From Armatimonadota bacterium (GTDB taxonomy: Bacteria; Sysuimicrobiota; Sysuimicrobiia; Sysuimicrobiales; Humicultoraceae), in contig JACQGZ010000208.1 in the NCBI GenBank assembly GCA_016199305.1, forward strand, positions 1 to 5,871: a DNA stretch of 5,871 nt, written 5' to 3'. The position numbers and the translations under genes are program-made. Positions 1-5,416 of the stretch are shown here, piece after piece. Numbering within the stretch: position 1 is the stretch's first letter; every line of letters begins with the position of its first letter. The notes beneath the pieces are model-generated. The model had not been told where the DNA came from. It saw nothing but the letters and a program-made list of their open reading frames with translations, and did not search any database.

Positions 1-293
1 CCGATGCGCTTGTAGTGGTTGTAGACGGCCACGGCCAGGGCCTTCTTGGCCCGCTCCTGCCCCACCACGTACTGGCAGAGGATGTCGTAGATCTCCTTGG
101 GTTTCGGCGTGGCGCGGGGGACGGCGACGTCCTCGCCGGCGAGTTCCTCCTCCACGATCTCATTGCACAGTTCGATGCACTCGTCGCAGATGTAGACGCC
201 GGGTCCGGCCACGAGCTTCCGCACCTGCTCCTGGGACTTGCCGCAGAAGGAGCACTTCAATTTGTCGCCGTCGCCGAAGCGAAACATGCTCAT
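1..293 (-). CDS. clpX: ATP-dependent Clp protease ATP-binding subunit ClpX, N-terminal part (cut by window edge)
   Basis: ClpX is the cytoplasmic AAA+ unfoldase that recognises substrates and threads them into ClpP. Only the first 97 residues are present; the gene runs off the left edge before the Walker A motif. The N-terminal zinc-binding domain is clear: Cys14, Cys17, Cys36 and Cys39 form the CxxC...CxxC set, within KCSFCGK and [10 protein letters not shown]. After a short linker comes the start of the AAA+ domain, with [19 protein letters not shown] at about 74-92, as in ClpX proteins generally. The ATG at 293 overlaps the clpP stop codon (ATGA, 4-nt overlap), so translational coupling to clpP is likely. 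A GGAGGA lies 16 nt upstream, too far to be ideal. An alternative in-frame ATG is at 287. Identification is firm from the zinc domain and the position after clpP. Confidence 0.96.
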   Translation of the reverse strand, partial: MSMFRFGDGDKLKCSFCGKSQEQVRKLVAGPGVYICDECIELCNEIVEEELAGEDVAVPRATPKPKEIYDILCQYVVGQERAKKALAVAVYNHYKRI

Positions 294-898
294 GGGGTCC
301 GCACTGGCGTCCTCCGCTCCCGCGGCACGAAGATCTCGTCGATCAGCCCGTACCCCTTCGCCTCGTCCGCCGTCATCCAGAAGTTGCGGTCGGCGTCGCG
401 CTCGATCCGCTCCAGCGGCTGGCCGGTGTGGCGGGCCAGGATGTCGTTCATCAGCTGGCGGTCCTTCAGGAACTGCCGCGCCTGGATCTCGATGTCCGCC
501 GTCGTCCCCTGGGCCCCGCCCCAGGGCTGGTGGATCATGATGCGCGAGTACGGGAGGGAGTAGCGCTTCCCCCGCGCCCCGCCGGCCAGGATCAGCGCCC
601 CGCCGCTGGCGGCCAACCCGATGCAGATCGTGGAGATGTCCGGCCGGATGTACTGCATCGTGTCGTGGATGGCCAGCGAGGCGTAGAGGTCGCCGCCGGG
701 GCTGTTCACGTAGAGGGAGACGTCCTTCTCGGGATCCTCGCTCTCCAGGTAGAGCAACTGGGCGATCACCAGGTTGGCCACGTCGTCGTCGATCACGCCG
801 CCGAGGAAGACGATGCGCTCCCGCAGCAGCCGGGAATAGATGTCGTAGCCGCGCTCGCCGCGGGGCGTACTCTCGATCACGTAGGGAATCAAGGGCAT
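290..898 (-). CDS. clpP: ATP-dependent Clp protease proteolytic subunit ClpP, with Asn at the catalytic Asp position
   Basis: ClpP is the serine peptidase that forms the double-heptamer chamber working with ClpX. The protein is 202 aa, usual for the family, and matches from end to end: IPYVIE near the N terminus, the processing-site region around [13 protein letters not shown], the YVNSPGGD oxyanion-loop segment (63-70), the nucleophile segment GLAASGGA with Ser98, and [12 protein letters not shown] with His123. The third triad residue, normally Asp in a D-R-D-x-[FW] context, is Asn172 here (D170-R171-N172, codon AAC). The residue after Ser98 is Gly where Met is common. The start is the ATG at 898, 3 nt after the tig stop, with a perfect AAGGAGG at 916-910 inside the end of tig, 11 nt upstream. 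The gene overlaps clpX by 4 nt. ClpP identity is firm. Whether it is fully active, or pairs with a second ClpP elsewhere in the genome, cannot be told from here. Confidence 0.97.
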   Translation of the reverse strand: MPLIPYVIESTPRGERGYDIYSRLLRERIVFLGGVIDDDVANLVIAQLLYLESEDPEKDVSLYVNSPGGDLYASLAIHDTMQYIRPDISTICIGLAASGGALILAGGARGKRYSLPYSRIMIHQPWGGAQGTTADIEIQARQFLKDRQLMNDILARHTGQPLERIERDADRNFWMTADEAKGYGLIDEIFVPRERRTPVRTP

Positions 899-901
899 CG
901 G

Positions 902-2179
902 TCAGGCATCCTCCTTGGGCGTCTCCTGCCCAGAGGCGAGGGCGACGAGGAACCGGATCGTCTGGCGACGACGGAGGGACCTGACCAGCGCGTCGCGACG
1001 CCGCTCATCGTCGAGCCACTCGCGAACCCGCGCGACGTCCTGCTGCAAACTCTGCGCAAGGTTCTCTACTTCCGCGGCGATCTCCTCCTCCGTGGGCGCG
1101 ATGGACTCGCGCCGCGCGATCTCGTCCAGCACCAGCTGCGTGCGCAGGCGTTGCGTCGCCGTCGCCGCGAGGTCGTCGCGCACCTGCTCCTCTGTTCTTT
1201 CGGCCGCCCGCAGGTAACTTTCCAGGGTGAGGCCGCGACGGCCGAGCGAGTCCACCAGGTCGGCGTAGAGGTGCTCCGCCTCGTGGGCGACCAGCGTGCG
1301 TGGCAGTTCGACGGTTGCCTGATCCGTCACCCCCGACACCACCGCCGCCTCGTACGCTTCGGTCGCTCGAGCCGCCGCCTCGCCGGCCATGCGCCCGCGC
1401 AGCGCCCCGCGGAGGTCCTCGACGCTCCCGGCCCCGGTCTGGCGTGCGAAGGTCTCATCGAGCGCAGGCAGGTCCCGTCGCTTCACGTCACCTGCGGCAA
1501 CGGTGATCCGTCCCGTCTCATTCCCCAGATCGATCGTCCGCTGCTCCTCGCGGCGGAGACCGATCAGCCCCTCCTCCAGCGCCGCCGGGTGGACGCCGGC
1601 GCCGATTTCCACCAGGACCTCCTTCCCGCTGGGGAGGCGCGAGAGACCGGGGGCGCCCTCCAGCACCTCGATCAGGACGAAGTCCCCCCGCGCGGCCGCC
1701 TCCTCGCCCGCGGAGGCCAGGGTGGCATGGCGGAGGCGCAGGTCGTCGATCGTCTTCTCCACGTCGGCGTCGGTCACGACCGGCTCCGCGCGCGCCACCC
1801 GCACGGTCCGGTACGCGCCCGGATCGACCTCCGGCGCCACATCGACCGTGGCGACGAAGCGCAGCGGGGCGCCTTCGTCCACCTGCTCGGTGCGCACGTC
1901 AATCTCCGGCCGCCCGATCGGCGCGAGGCCCGCCTCCTTCACCGCGCGGGCATAGCCGTCGCTGACGAGGAGCCCGACCGTCTCATCCATCAGACGGTCC
2001 CGGCCGACGTACCGTTCAAGGATGGCGCGGGGCGCCTTGCCGCGGCGAAACCCCGGGATGGCCATCCGCTGGGCCAGCCGCCGCCCCGCGGTCTCCACCG
2101 CGCGGGAGACCTCCTCCGCAGGCAGTTCCACCTCCAACACCGCCCGGCTCTGCGGCTCGCGCCGCCACTCCACCTTCAT
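902..2179 (-). CDS. tig: Trigger factor (ribosome-associated chaperone) with shortened PPIase domain
   Basis: Trigger factor docks at the ribosomal exit tunnel and shields nascent chains; many also have peptidyl-prolyl isomerase activity. The 425-aa protein has the N-terminal ribosome-binding domain with the signature loop GFRRGKAP at 43-50, followed by a segment (about 77-95) typical of this domain. A middle FKBP-type region spans about 160-235, and the C-terminal helical chaperone arms about 237-425, opening with LPALDETFA. The PPIase part looks degenerate: the usual GFExxLxGxxxGE-like segment reads [14 protein letters not shown], and the loop between that strand and the final strand (222-232) is about 10-15 residues shorter than in E. 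coli. The start is the ATG at 2179, preceded by GGAGGGA at 2197-2191. It is the first protein gene of the tig-clpP-clpX cluster, downstream of two tRNA genes. The fold assignment is secure; loss of isomerase activity is inference. Confidence 0.96.
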   Translation of the reverse strand: MKVEWRREPQSRAVLEVELPAEEVSRAVETAGRRLAQRMAIPGFRRGKAPRAILERYVGRDRLMDETVGLLVSDGYARAVKEAGLAPIGRPEIDVRTEQVDEGAPLRFVATVDVAPEVDPGAYRTVRVARAEPVVTDADVEKTIDDLRLRHATLASAGEEAAARGDFVLIEVLEGAPGLSRLPSGKEVLVEIGAGVHPAALEEGLIGLRREEQRTIDLGNETGRITVAAGDVKRRDLPALDETFARQTGAGSVEDLRGALRGRMAGEAAARATEAYEAAVVSGVTDQATVELPRTLVAHEAEHLYADLVDSLGRRGLTLESYLRAAERTEEQVRDDLAATATQRLRTQLVLDEIARRESIAPTEEEIAAEVENLAQSLQQDVARVREWLDDERRRDALVRSLRRRQTIRFLVALASGQETPKEDA

Positions 2180-2193
2180 TTGTTCCCTGTTCC

Positions 2194-2197
2194 CTCC
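2194..2197 (-). promoter_or_regulatory. Ribosome binding site of tig (core of GGAGGGA)
   Basis: GGAGGGA at 2197-2191 precedes the tig ATG at 2179. A second, weaker GGGAA follows as part of a tandem GGGAACA repeat (2193-2182). The Shine-Dalgarno match supports the chosen tig start. The exact pairing register is uncertain because of the repeat. Confidence 0.5.
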
Positions 2198-2223
2198 AAC
2201 GAGTCAGACTGCTCCGCGTCCAG

Positions 2224-2257
2224 ACGACAAAGAGGCGGCCCGGGGCCCGGTGCCGCC
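2224..2257 (-). terminator. Terminator-like GC hairpin between tRNA-Leu and tig
   Basis: Read on the minus strand, GGCGGC (2257-2252) pairs with GCCGCC (2239-2234). An inner CCGG/CCGG stem and a 3-nt loop complete the structure, with one bulged A. It is followed by UCUUUG, a weak U-tract. It could act as a leaky intrinsic terminator that trims the tRNA transcript and lowers read-through into tig. Its 3' arm can also pair with the upstream hairpin at 2265-2283. The short U-run keeps confidence low. Confidence 0.4.
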
Positions 2258-2264
2258 CAGTCCA

Positions 2265-2283
2265 GGCCGCCGGAGAGGCGGCC
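2265..2283 (-). other. Hairpin in the tRNA-Leu 3' trailer
   Basis: GGCCGCC-UCUCC-GGCGGCC on the minus-strand RNA forms a perfect 7-bp stem with a 5-nt loop, 18 nt after the tRNA-Leu CCA end. The same stem with a different loop (AAGUC) follows tRNA-Lys at 2441-2459. It may be a processing or stability element; the function is unknown. Confidence 0.45.
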
Positions 2284-2301
2284 GACCGTCGCCAACGCCA
2301 T

Positions 2302-2388
2302 TGGTGCGGGCGGAGGGACTCGAACCCCCACCGGCTTGCGCCGACCAGATCCTAAATCTGGCGCCTATACCAGTTCGGCTACGCCCGC
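2302..2388 (-). tRNA. tRNA-Leu (anticodon UAG)
   Basis: An 87-nt gene including an encoded CCA end (2304-2302). The acceptor stem GCGGGCG (2388-2382) pairs perfectly with CGCCCGC, followed by discriminator A73. The anticodon stem CCAGA/TCTGG closes the loop TTTAGGA, giving anticodon TAG, which reads CUA-type and related CUN leucine codons. The long variable arm (CGGC-GCAA-GCCG) is the class II hallmark of tRNA-Leu, and A73 is the known leucine identity base. The T loop is TTCGAGT. It lies 82 nt downstream of tRNA-Lys in the same direction and probably shares its promoter. Confidence 0.97.
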
Positions 2389-2400
2389 ATCTTCAAAGGG

Positions 2401-2430
2401 CGATGACCAGCGCCGGAGCACTGGCCATCG
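2401..2430 (-). other. Stable RNA hairpin with UCCG tetraloop between the two tRNA genes
   Basis: On the minus-strand RNA, 13 bases (2430-2418) pair with 13 bases (2413-2401) around the loop UCCG. The closing pair is C-G, giving the exceptionally stable cUNCGg tetraloop type. Two of the 13 pairs are G-U. On the opposite strand these become A-C mismatches, so the structure fits only RNA transcribed in the tRNA direction. No U-run follows, so it is not a standard terminator. A processing signal or an RNase roadblock between the tRNAs is possible; the function is not known. Confidence 0.55.
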
Positions 2431-2440
2431 AAACATCCGA

Positions 2441-2459
2441 GGCCGCCGACTTGGCGGCC
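2441..2459 (-). other. Hairpin in the tRNA-Lys 3' trailer
   Basis: GGCCGCC-AAGUC-GGCGGCC on the minus-strand RNA makes a 7-bp perfect stem, 11 nt after the tRNA-Lys CCA end. Its stem is identical to the hairpin at 2265-2283 behind tRNA-Leu. No U-run follows, so a processing element is more likely than a terminator, and chance in GC-rich DNA is also possible. Confidence 0.45.
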
Positions 2460-2470
2460 GGCCGACTGGA

Positions 2471-2546
2471 TGGAGGGCCGTGAGGGACTCGAACCCCCGA
2501 CACGAGGCTTAAGAGGCCCCTGCTCTGCCTGCTGAGCTAACGGCCC
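2471..2546 (-). tRNA. tRNA-Lys (anticodon CUU)
   Basis: A 76-nt gene including CCA (2473-2471). Acceptor arms GGGCCGT and ACGGCCC pair fully. The D arm GCTC...GAGC has an 8-nt loop with GG. The anticodon stem GGGGC/GCCTC closes the loop CTCTTAA, giving anticodon CTT (lysine AAG). The T loop is TTCGAGT. The overall sequence resembles bacterial tRNA-Lys. The discriminator base before CCA is U, where A or G would be expected for lysine. It is the first gene after a strong promoter and is followed by tRNA-Leu. Confidence 0.95.
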
Positions 2547-2559
2547 AATCCAATTCTTC

Positions 2560-2587
2560 ATTATACAGAAGGAACGTGGTGTGTCCA
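2560..2587 (-). promoter_or_regulatory. Sigma-70-type promoter of the tRNA-Lys/tRNA-Leu unit
   Basis: On the minus strand, TGGACA (2587-2582) and a perfect TATAAT (2565-2560) are separated by 16 nt. The -10 box ends 13 nt before the tRNA-Lys 5' end, predicting a start near 2553 and a leader of about 7 nt, usual for stable-RNA genes. It is the best promoter match in the window and may also feed tig-clpP-clpX by read-through. Confidence 0.8.
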
Positions 2588-2623
2588 CGCCACCCGCTGC
2601 GGCGCACTCCGGCGGCGGCGTGG
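2585..2623 (-). terminator. Inverted repeat after the EthD-family gene, possible weak terminator
   Basis: CCACGCC (2623-2617) and GGCGTGG (2591-2585) can pair across a GC-rich 25-nt interior that has further partial pairing. It begins 5 nt after the stop codon of the upstream gene and runs into the -35 box of the tRNA promoter. No U-run follows, so a terminator role is tentative. Confidence 0.25.
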
Positions 2624-2627
2624 CGAT

Positions 2628-2948
2628 TCAGCCGACGACGGGATGTTCGTCGACGAAGAGCGTCCCCGTCGCCGAGGTGAAGGCCGCCAGATCCTCGGCG
2701 ACAGCCCGCGCTACCGGGGAGCGCACGTCGGCGTCAAAATCCTCCCGGCTGTGCCACGCCAGCTCCGCCAGACCGTCGAAGAGCGCCGTCTCTCCCCGCG
2801 GCGCGCGGATGACCGGATTGATCACATAGCGCGCGAGGTGCGTGTAGGTGCGGCGGGCGAGGGCGGCGTGCGGACCGGTCCAGTAGGCGCGGAACTCCTC
2901 ACTGGACATCTCCTCCTTCTTGCGGGCCCAGACCAAAAGCTTGACCAT
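2628..2948 (-). CDS. EthD-family small protein (dimeric alpha/beta-barrel fold)
   Basis: A 106-aa protein that resembles the EthD domain family. It begins MVKLLVWARKKEEMSSEEF, where the first strand is followed by a helix with S-x-E-E-F. Then come Y22-W23-x-x-x-H27, a mid-strand FDGLAEL (57-63), an acidic helix ending D86-L-A-A-F, and a terminal FVDEHPVV. Family members are about 100 aa and form ferredoxin-like dimeric barrels. EthD itself is linked to ethyl tert-butyl ether degradation, but most members have no assigned reaction, so I give no substrate. The ATG at 2948 has AAGGAT at 2959-2954, 5 nt upstream, which supports the start. The gene is single, on the same strand as its neighbours, and ends about 40 nt before the tRNA promoter. 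No membrane segment is visible. Confidence 0.75.
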   Translation of the reverse strand: MVKLLVWARKKEEMSSEEFRAYWTGPHAALARRTYTHLARYVINPVIRAPRGETALFDGLAELAWHSREDFDADVRSPVARAVAEDLAAFTSATGTLFVDEHPVVG

Positions 2949-3021
2949 ACCTCATCCTTCTCGCTCCACCGGAACGCCCCCTGCCGCGGACCGTGCGGCG
3001 TCGGAGGCGGGCGGCGCGACG

Positions 3022-3039
3022 GAAGGACCCGGGACCTTC
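3022..3039. repeat. Imperfect palindrome beside the receiver-domain remnant
   Basis: GAAGG-A-CCCGGG-A-CCTTC is symmetric over 18 nt except for one A/A position in each half. It sits directly before the point where similarity to a receiver domain begins at 3043. It could be a rearrangement scar, an operator or chance. Confidence 0.3.
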
Positions 3040-3042
3040 TAG

Positions 3043-3132
3043 AATCTCTTCGCGGCGATCAAGGCCGGGGCGACCGGCTATGTCCTGAAGGACGCCTCTG
3101 TGCCGCAGATCGGGTCAGCGTTCCGCAAAATC
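3043..3132 (+). pseudogene. Fragment of a NarL/FixJ-type response-regulator receiver domain
   Basis: The plus-strand frame starting at 3043 encodes NLFAAIKAGATGYVLKDAS and continues to FRKI, about 30 residues. It matches the last part of response-regulator receiver domains: the alpha4 helix, the A-G-A-x-G-Y beta5 strand, and the conserved Lys of the K-D motif at codon 3088-3090. A TAG stop (3040-3042) lies directly before it. No phospho-acceptor Asp region is found upstream, and no DNA-binding helix-turn-helix follows. After FRKI the frame runs through unrelated Pro-rich codons to a stop before about 3195. It is therefore a decayed remnant and not a working gene, and it is the only plus-strand coding trace between 1 and 5416. 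The match is recognised by eye. Confidence 0.6.
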
Positions 3133-3168
3133 AGCACACGCCCTCCCACCCCTCAGGACCGTACGCCT

Positions 3169-4776
3169 TCACCTGCGCCACCGTGCGATTGACGGCCAAT
3201 CCCTGAGGATCTCCCGGGCGGCGTTGTAGCCCGGCGCGCCCATGACCCCGCCCCCGGGATGGGTGCCGGCGCCGCAGAGGTAGAGGCCGGCGATCGGCGT
3301 CCGGTAGCGGGCCCAGCCGGGGATCGGGCGCATGAAAAAGAGGTGGTCCGGCGTCATCTCTCCGTGGAAGATGTCGCCGCCGGTAAGGGCAAACTCCCGC
3401 TCCAGATCCAGCGGGCTGAGCACCTGGCGGTGGAGGATGATGTCCCGGATGTTGGGCGCGTAAACCGCCAGCGTGTCGATCACGCGGTCGGCGACGGCCT
3501 CCTTCACCCCATCCCATGAGCCCGCCGCCAGCGCATAGGGCGCATACTGCACAAAGATCGACATGATGTGCCCCCCGGCAGGCGCGAGTGCCGGGTCGTA
3601 GGTCGTCGGGATCGTCACCTCGCAGAAGGGTTCCGCCGACGGGCGACCCTGCTGCGCGTCCTCCCAGGCGCGATCGATGTACTCCATGGTCGGCCCGATG
3701 TGGATGGTCGCCCGGTGCTGGGGGCCAGGCGCGCGACCGGGCGCCGCCGCAAAGTCCGGCAGCCCGTCGAGCGCGAGGTTGATCTTCATCGCCACGCCGG
3801 CCATGCGGATGGACGCCACCTCGCGCCGGAAGTCCTCCTCCAGATGCTCAGGGGGCACAAGGCGGAGAAACGTCCGGTGCGGATCGGCGTTGGACGCGAC
3901 GACGCGGGCCGCGATCTCCTCCCCGCCGGTCAGAGTCACTCCCTCCACCCGTCCATCCCGCACCCGGATCTCGGCCACCTCAGCGCCCGTGCGGATCTGC
4001 ACACCGGCGCGGCGGGCCGCGGCCGCCAGCGCGTCGGAGATCGCCCCCATCCCTCCGCGCACGAATCCCCAGAGCCCGCGCCGCCCCGCGGCCTGCCCCA
4101 TCGTGTGGTGGAACAGCACGTAGGCGGTCCCCGGGGTCGACGGTCCGCCGCGAGCGCCGATCACGCCATCGGTGGCCAGGGCGGCTTTCAGTTGCGGCGA
4201 ATCGAACCAGCCGTCGAGGAAGTCGCGGGCGCTCTGCGTGAGCATCCGCAGCGCCCCGGCGAGCGTGCGCGGAGGCAGCCGGAGCGCCCTCGCCGCCAGG
4301 CGCCCCATCTGCCAGAGATCCTCCCACCGGCGGGCCAGCAGGTCGGGGGGCGGGCGCAGCAGCCACGGCTCGACGAAGCTGGCCAGGCGGGCGAGAAAGG
4401 CCTTGTACTCCGGATAGCGCCGGGCGTCGCGCGCCGAGAACGCGCCGATCTCCTCGGCCGTGCGCCGCGCATCCTGCCAGAGGAAGAGACGCCGGCCGTC
4501 GGGGAACGGACTGAAGAAGGCGGGATCCTTGGGGAGCATCTCGTAGCCGAGCCGCTCCAGGTCAAGGTCGCGGATGATGCGCGGCTGCAGCAGGCCGCAC
4601 AGGTACGCGGCCGTGGAGACGCGGTAGCCCGGCCAGAGCTCCTCTGTGACGCAGGCGCCGCCGACGAGGGGGCGGCGCTCCAGCACCAGCACCAAGCGGC
4701 CGGCGCGGGCCAGGTAGGCGGCCGCGACCAGACCGTTGTGGCCGCCGCCGACGATCAGGAGGTCGTAGCGCGCCAG
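3169..4776 (-). CDS. FAD-dependent oxidoreductase, phytoene desaturase/PYROXD2 type, apparent CTG start
   Basis: A 535-aa flavoprotein if read from the CTG at 4776. The N-terminal Rossmann motif is VGGGHNGLVAAAYLARAG at 9-26 (G10-x-G12-x-x-G15), followed by VLVLE with acidic E33 for the FAD ribose and then a GGACVTEE segment. The C terminus carries GLYLCGAGTHPGGGVMGAP at about 497-515, the FAD-binding signature of the CrtI/COG1233 group. The long mid-region fits PYROXD2-like amine-oxidase-fold proteins. The substrate is unknown, and no carotenoid genes are nearby, so I do not call it a carotenoid enzyme. No ATG, GTG or TTG lies between the preceding TAG (4782-4780) and the dinucleotide motif. 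The first usual start, TTG at 4695, would remove the motif. GGAAG at 4787-4783 sits 6 nt before the CTG, and the resulting (M)ARYDLLIVGGG matches the usual start of homologues. It is probably co-translated with the ferritin gene. Confidence 0.85.
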   Translation of the reverse strand: MARYDLLIVGGGHNGLVAAAYLARAGRLVLVLERRPLVGGACVTEELWPGYRVSTAAYLCGLLQPRIIRDLDLERLGYEMLPKDPAFFSPFPDGRRLFLWQDARRTAEEIGAFSARDARRYPEYKAFLARLASFVEPWLLRPPPDLLARRWEDLWQMGRLAARALRLPPRTLAGALRMLTQSARDFLDGWFDSPQLKAALATDGVIGARGGPSTPGTAYVLFHHTMGQAAGRRGLWGFVRGGMGAISDALAAAARRAGVQIRTGAEVAEIRVRDGRVEGVTLTGGEEIAARVVASNADPHRTFLRLVPPEHLEEDFRREVASIRMAGVAMKINLALDGLPDFAAAPGRAPGPQHRATIHIGPTMEYIDRAWEDAQQGRPSAEPFCEVTIPTTYDPALAPAGGHIMSIFVQYAPYALAAGSWDGVKEAVADRVIDTLAVYAPNIRDIILHRQVLSPLDLEREFALTGGDIFHGEMTPDHLFFMRPIPGWARYRTPIAGLYLCGAGTHPGGGVMGAPGYNAAREILRDWPSIARWRR

Positions 4777-4779
4777 CGC

Positions 4780-5319
4780 CTACTTCCGACGCGCCGGGGC
4801 GCGCCCCCGCGGAGCCGCCCGCCGGCGGGGCGCGCGCTTGCGGCGGCCGAGCAGGTTCTCCAGGAACTCCTCGTGCCCGACCTCGTCCTTGAGCAATTCG
4901 CTCACCAGTTGATAGGTGACCGGATCCTTGCCGAAGGTCATCTTGGCGACCTCGTTGTAGTGGTTGATGGCCGCGGCCTCCGCCGTGATCTGGTCGGCCA
5001 CCATCCCCTCGGCGTCGCTGAAATCCTTGCGCGGGGCGATCCACGGGCTGCCGGCGCCCTGCTCCCAGTCGCGCGGGTGGACCACGGGGTTGCCGCCGAG
5101 TTCGAGGATCCGGTTGGCCAGTTTCTCCGCGTGGCCGAGTTCCTCCAGCGCGTCCTGCTTGAAGTGCTCGATCAACTCCTCGCCGTGAAAGCCCTCCGCC
5201 ACGGTCGCGGTCAGCCACAGGGAGAAGAAGACCTGCAGTTCGTGCAGGTAGGCCTTGCGCAACTCATTGGTGAGGGCCTGCACATCGACTTCGATGATCG
5301 CCCGGCCGGTCGTTCCCAT
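4780..5319 (-). CDS. Ferritin-like di-iron protein with Arg-rich C-terminal tail
   Basis: A 179-aa four-helix-bundle protein of the bacterioferritin/ferritin-like class, expected to bind and oxidise Fe(II) in the cytoplasm. Candidate di-iron ligands are E27 in the first long helix (YLHELQVFF), E60 and H63 (EELGHAEKLA), E114 (ITAEAAAINHYNE) and E146 with H149 (KDEVGHEEFL). The two ExxH motifs about 86 residues apart are the family signature. Residues 159-179 form a separate tail rich in Arg, Ala and Pro, absent from plain ferritins and resembling the basic tails with which some Dps proteins bind DNA. I chose the ATG at 5319 because the GAGGGG at 5333-5328 is 8 nt upstream; the ATG at 5325 is too close to it. 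It is the first gene of a pair with the downstream flavoprotein, in the same frame with one TAG between them. Iron storage versus DNA protection is undecided. Confidence 0.85.
   Translation of the reverse strand: MGTTGRAIIEVDVQALTNELRKAYLHELQVFFSLWLTATVAEGFHGEELIEHFKQDALEELGHAEKLANRILELGGNPVVHPRDWEQGAGSPWIAPRKDFSDAEGMVADQITAEAAAINHYNEVAKMTFGKDPVTYQLVSELLKDEVGHEEFLENLLGRRKRAPRRRAAPRGRAPARRK
4783..4787 (-). promoter_or_regulatory. Shine-Dalgarno GGAAG that supports the CTG start of the oxidoreductase
   Basis: GGAAG lies within the last two ferritin codons, 6 nt upstream of the CTG at 4776. This is good spacing for initiation at that codon and is the main sequence support for a non-AUG start there. 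Confidence 0.45.
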
Positions 5320-5345
5320 GGCCATTCCCCCTCGCGCGCGGACTT

Positions 5346-5366
5346 GGAGTACCCTCAGGGTACCCC
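5346..5366. promoter_or_regulatory. Palindromic operator-like site between ferritin and YdcF-type genes
   Basis: GTACCCT-C-AGGGTAC (5349-5363) is a perfect 15-nt palindrome with a single central base. It extends to 21 nt (GG...CC) with one mismatch pair. It sits 27 nt before the ferritin ATG, within the 97-nt divergent intergenic region. This position and symmetry fit a dimeric regulator binding site. The regulator is unknown; the TACCC/GGGTA half-sites loosely recall metal-sensor operators, but this is only a resemblance. No strong -35/-10 pair is evident on either strand. Confidence 0.5.
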
Positions 5367-5416
5367 GTGCGGGTGTGTGAGGGACTATTCTCGGCCGCCG
5401 CCGAATTTCCCACCCG

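Noticed and set aside
2313..2498. A direct repeat GAGGGACTCGAACCCCC shared by 2313-2329 and 2482-2498, as a possible att site
   Set aside because: It is the conserved T arm present in both tRNA genes. No integrase or other mobile-element sign is nearby.
428..2512. A 694-codon plus-strand open frame opposite clpP, tig and both tRNAs
   Set aside because: It is antisense to firmly identified genes and reads through two tRNA genes. Its Arg/Pro/Gly-rich composition is that of a GC-rich shadow frame, with no recognisable domain.
2643..3206. A 187-codon plus-strand frame opposite the EthD-family gene
   Set aside because: It is antisense to a supported gene and has no domain. The receiver-like remnant is in a different plus-strand frame.
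3169..4695. The flavoprotein starting at TTG 4695 (508 aa)
   Set aside because: This start removes the GxGxxG dinucleotide motif, which is encoded intact just upstream in the same frame, so the longer form is preferred.
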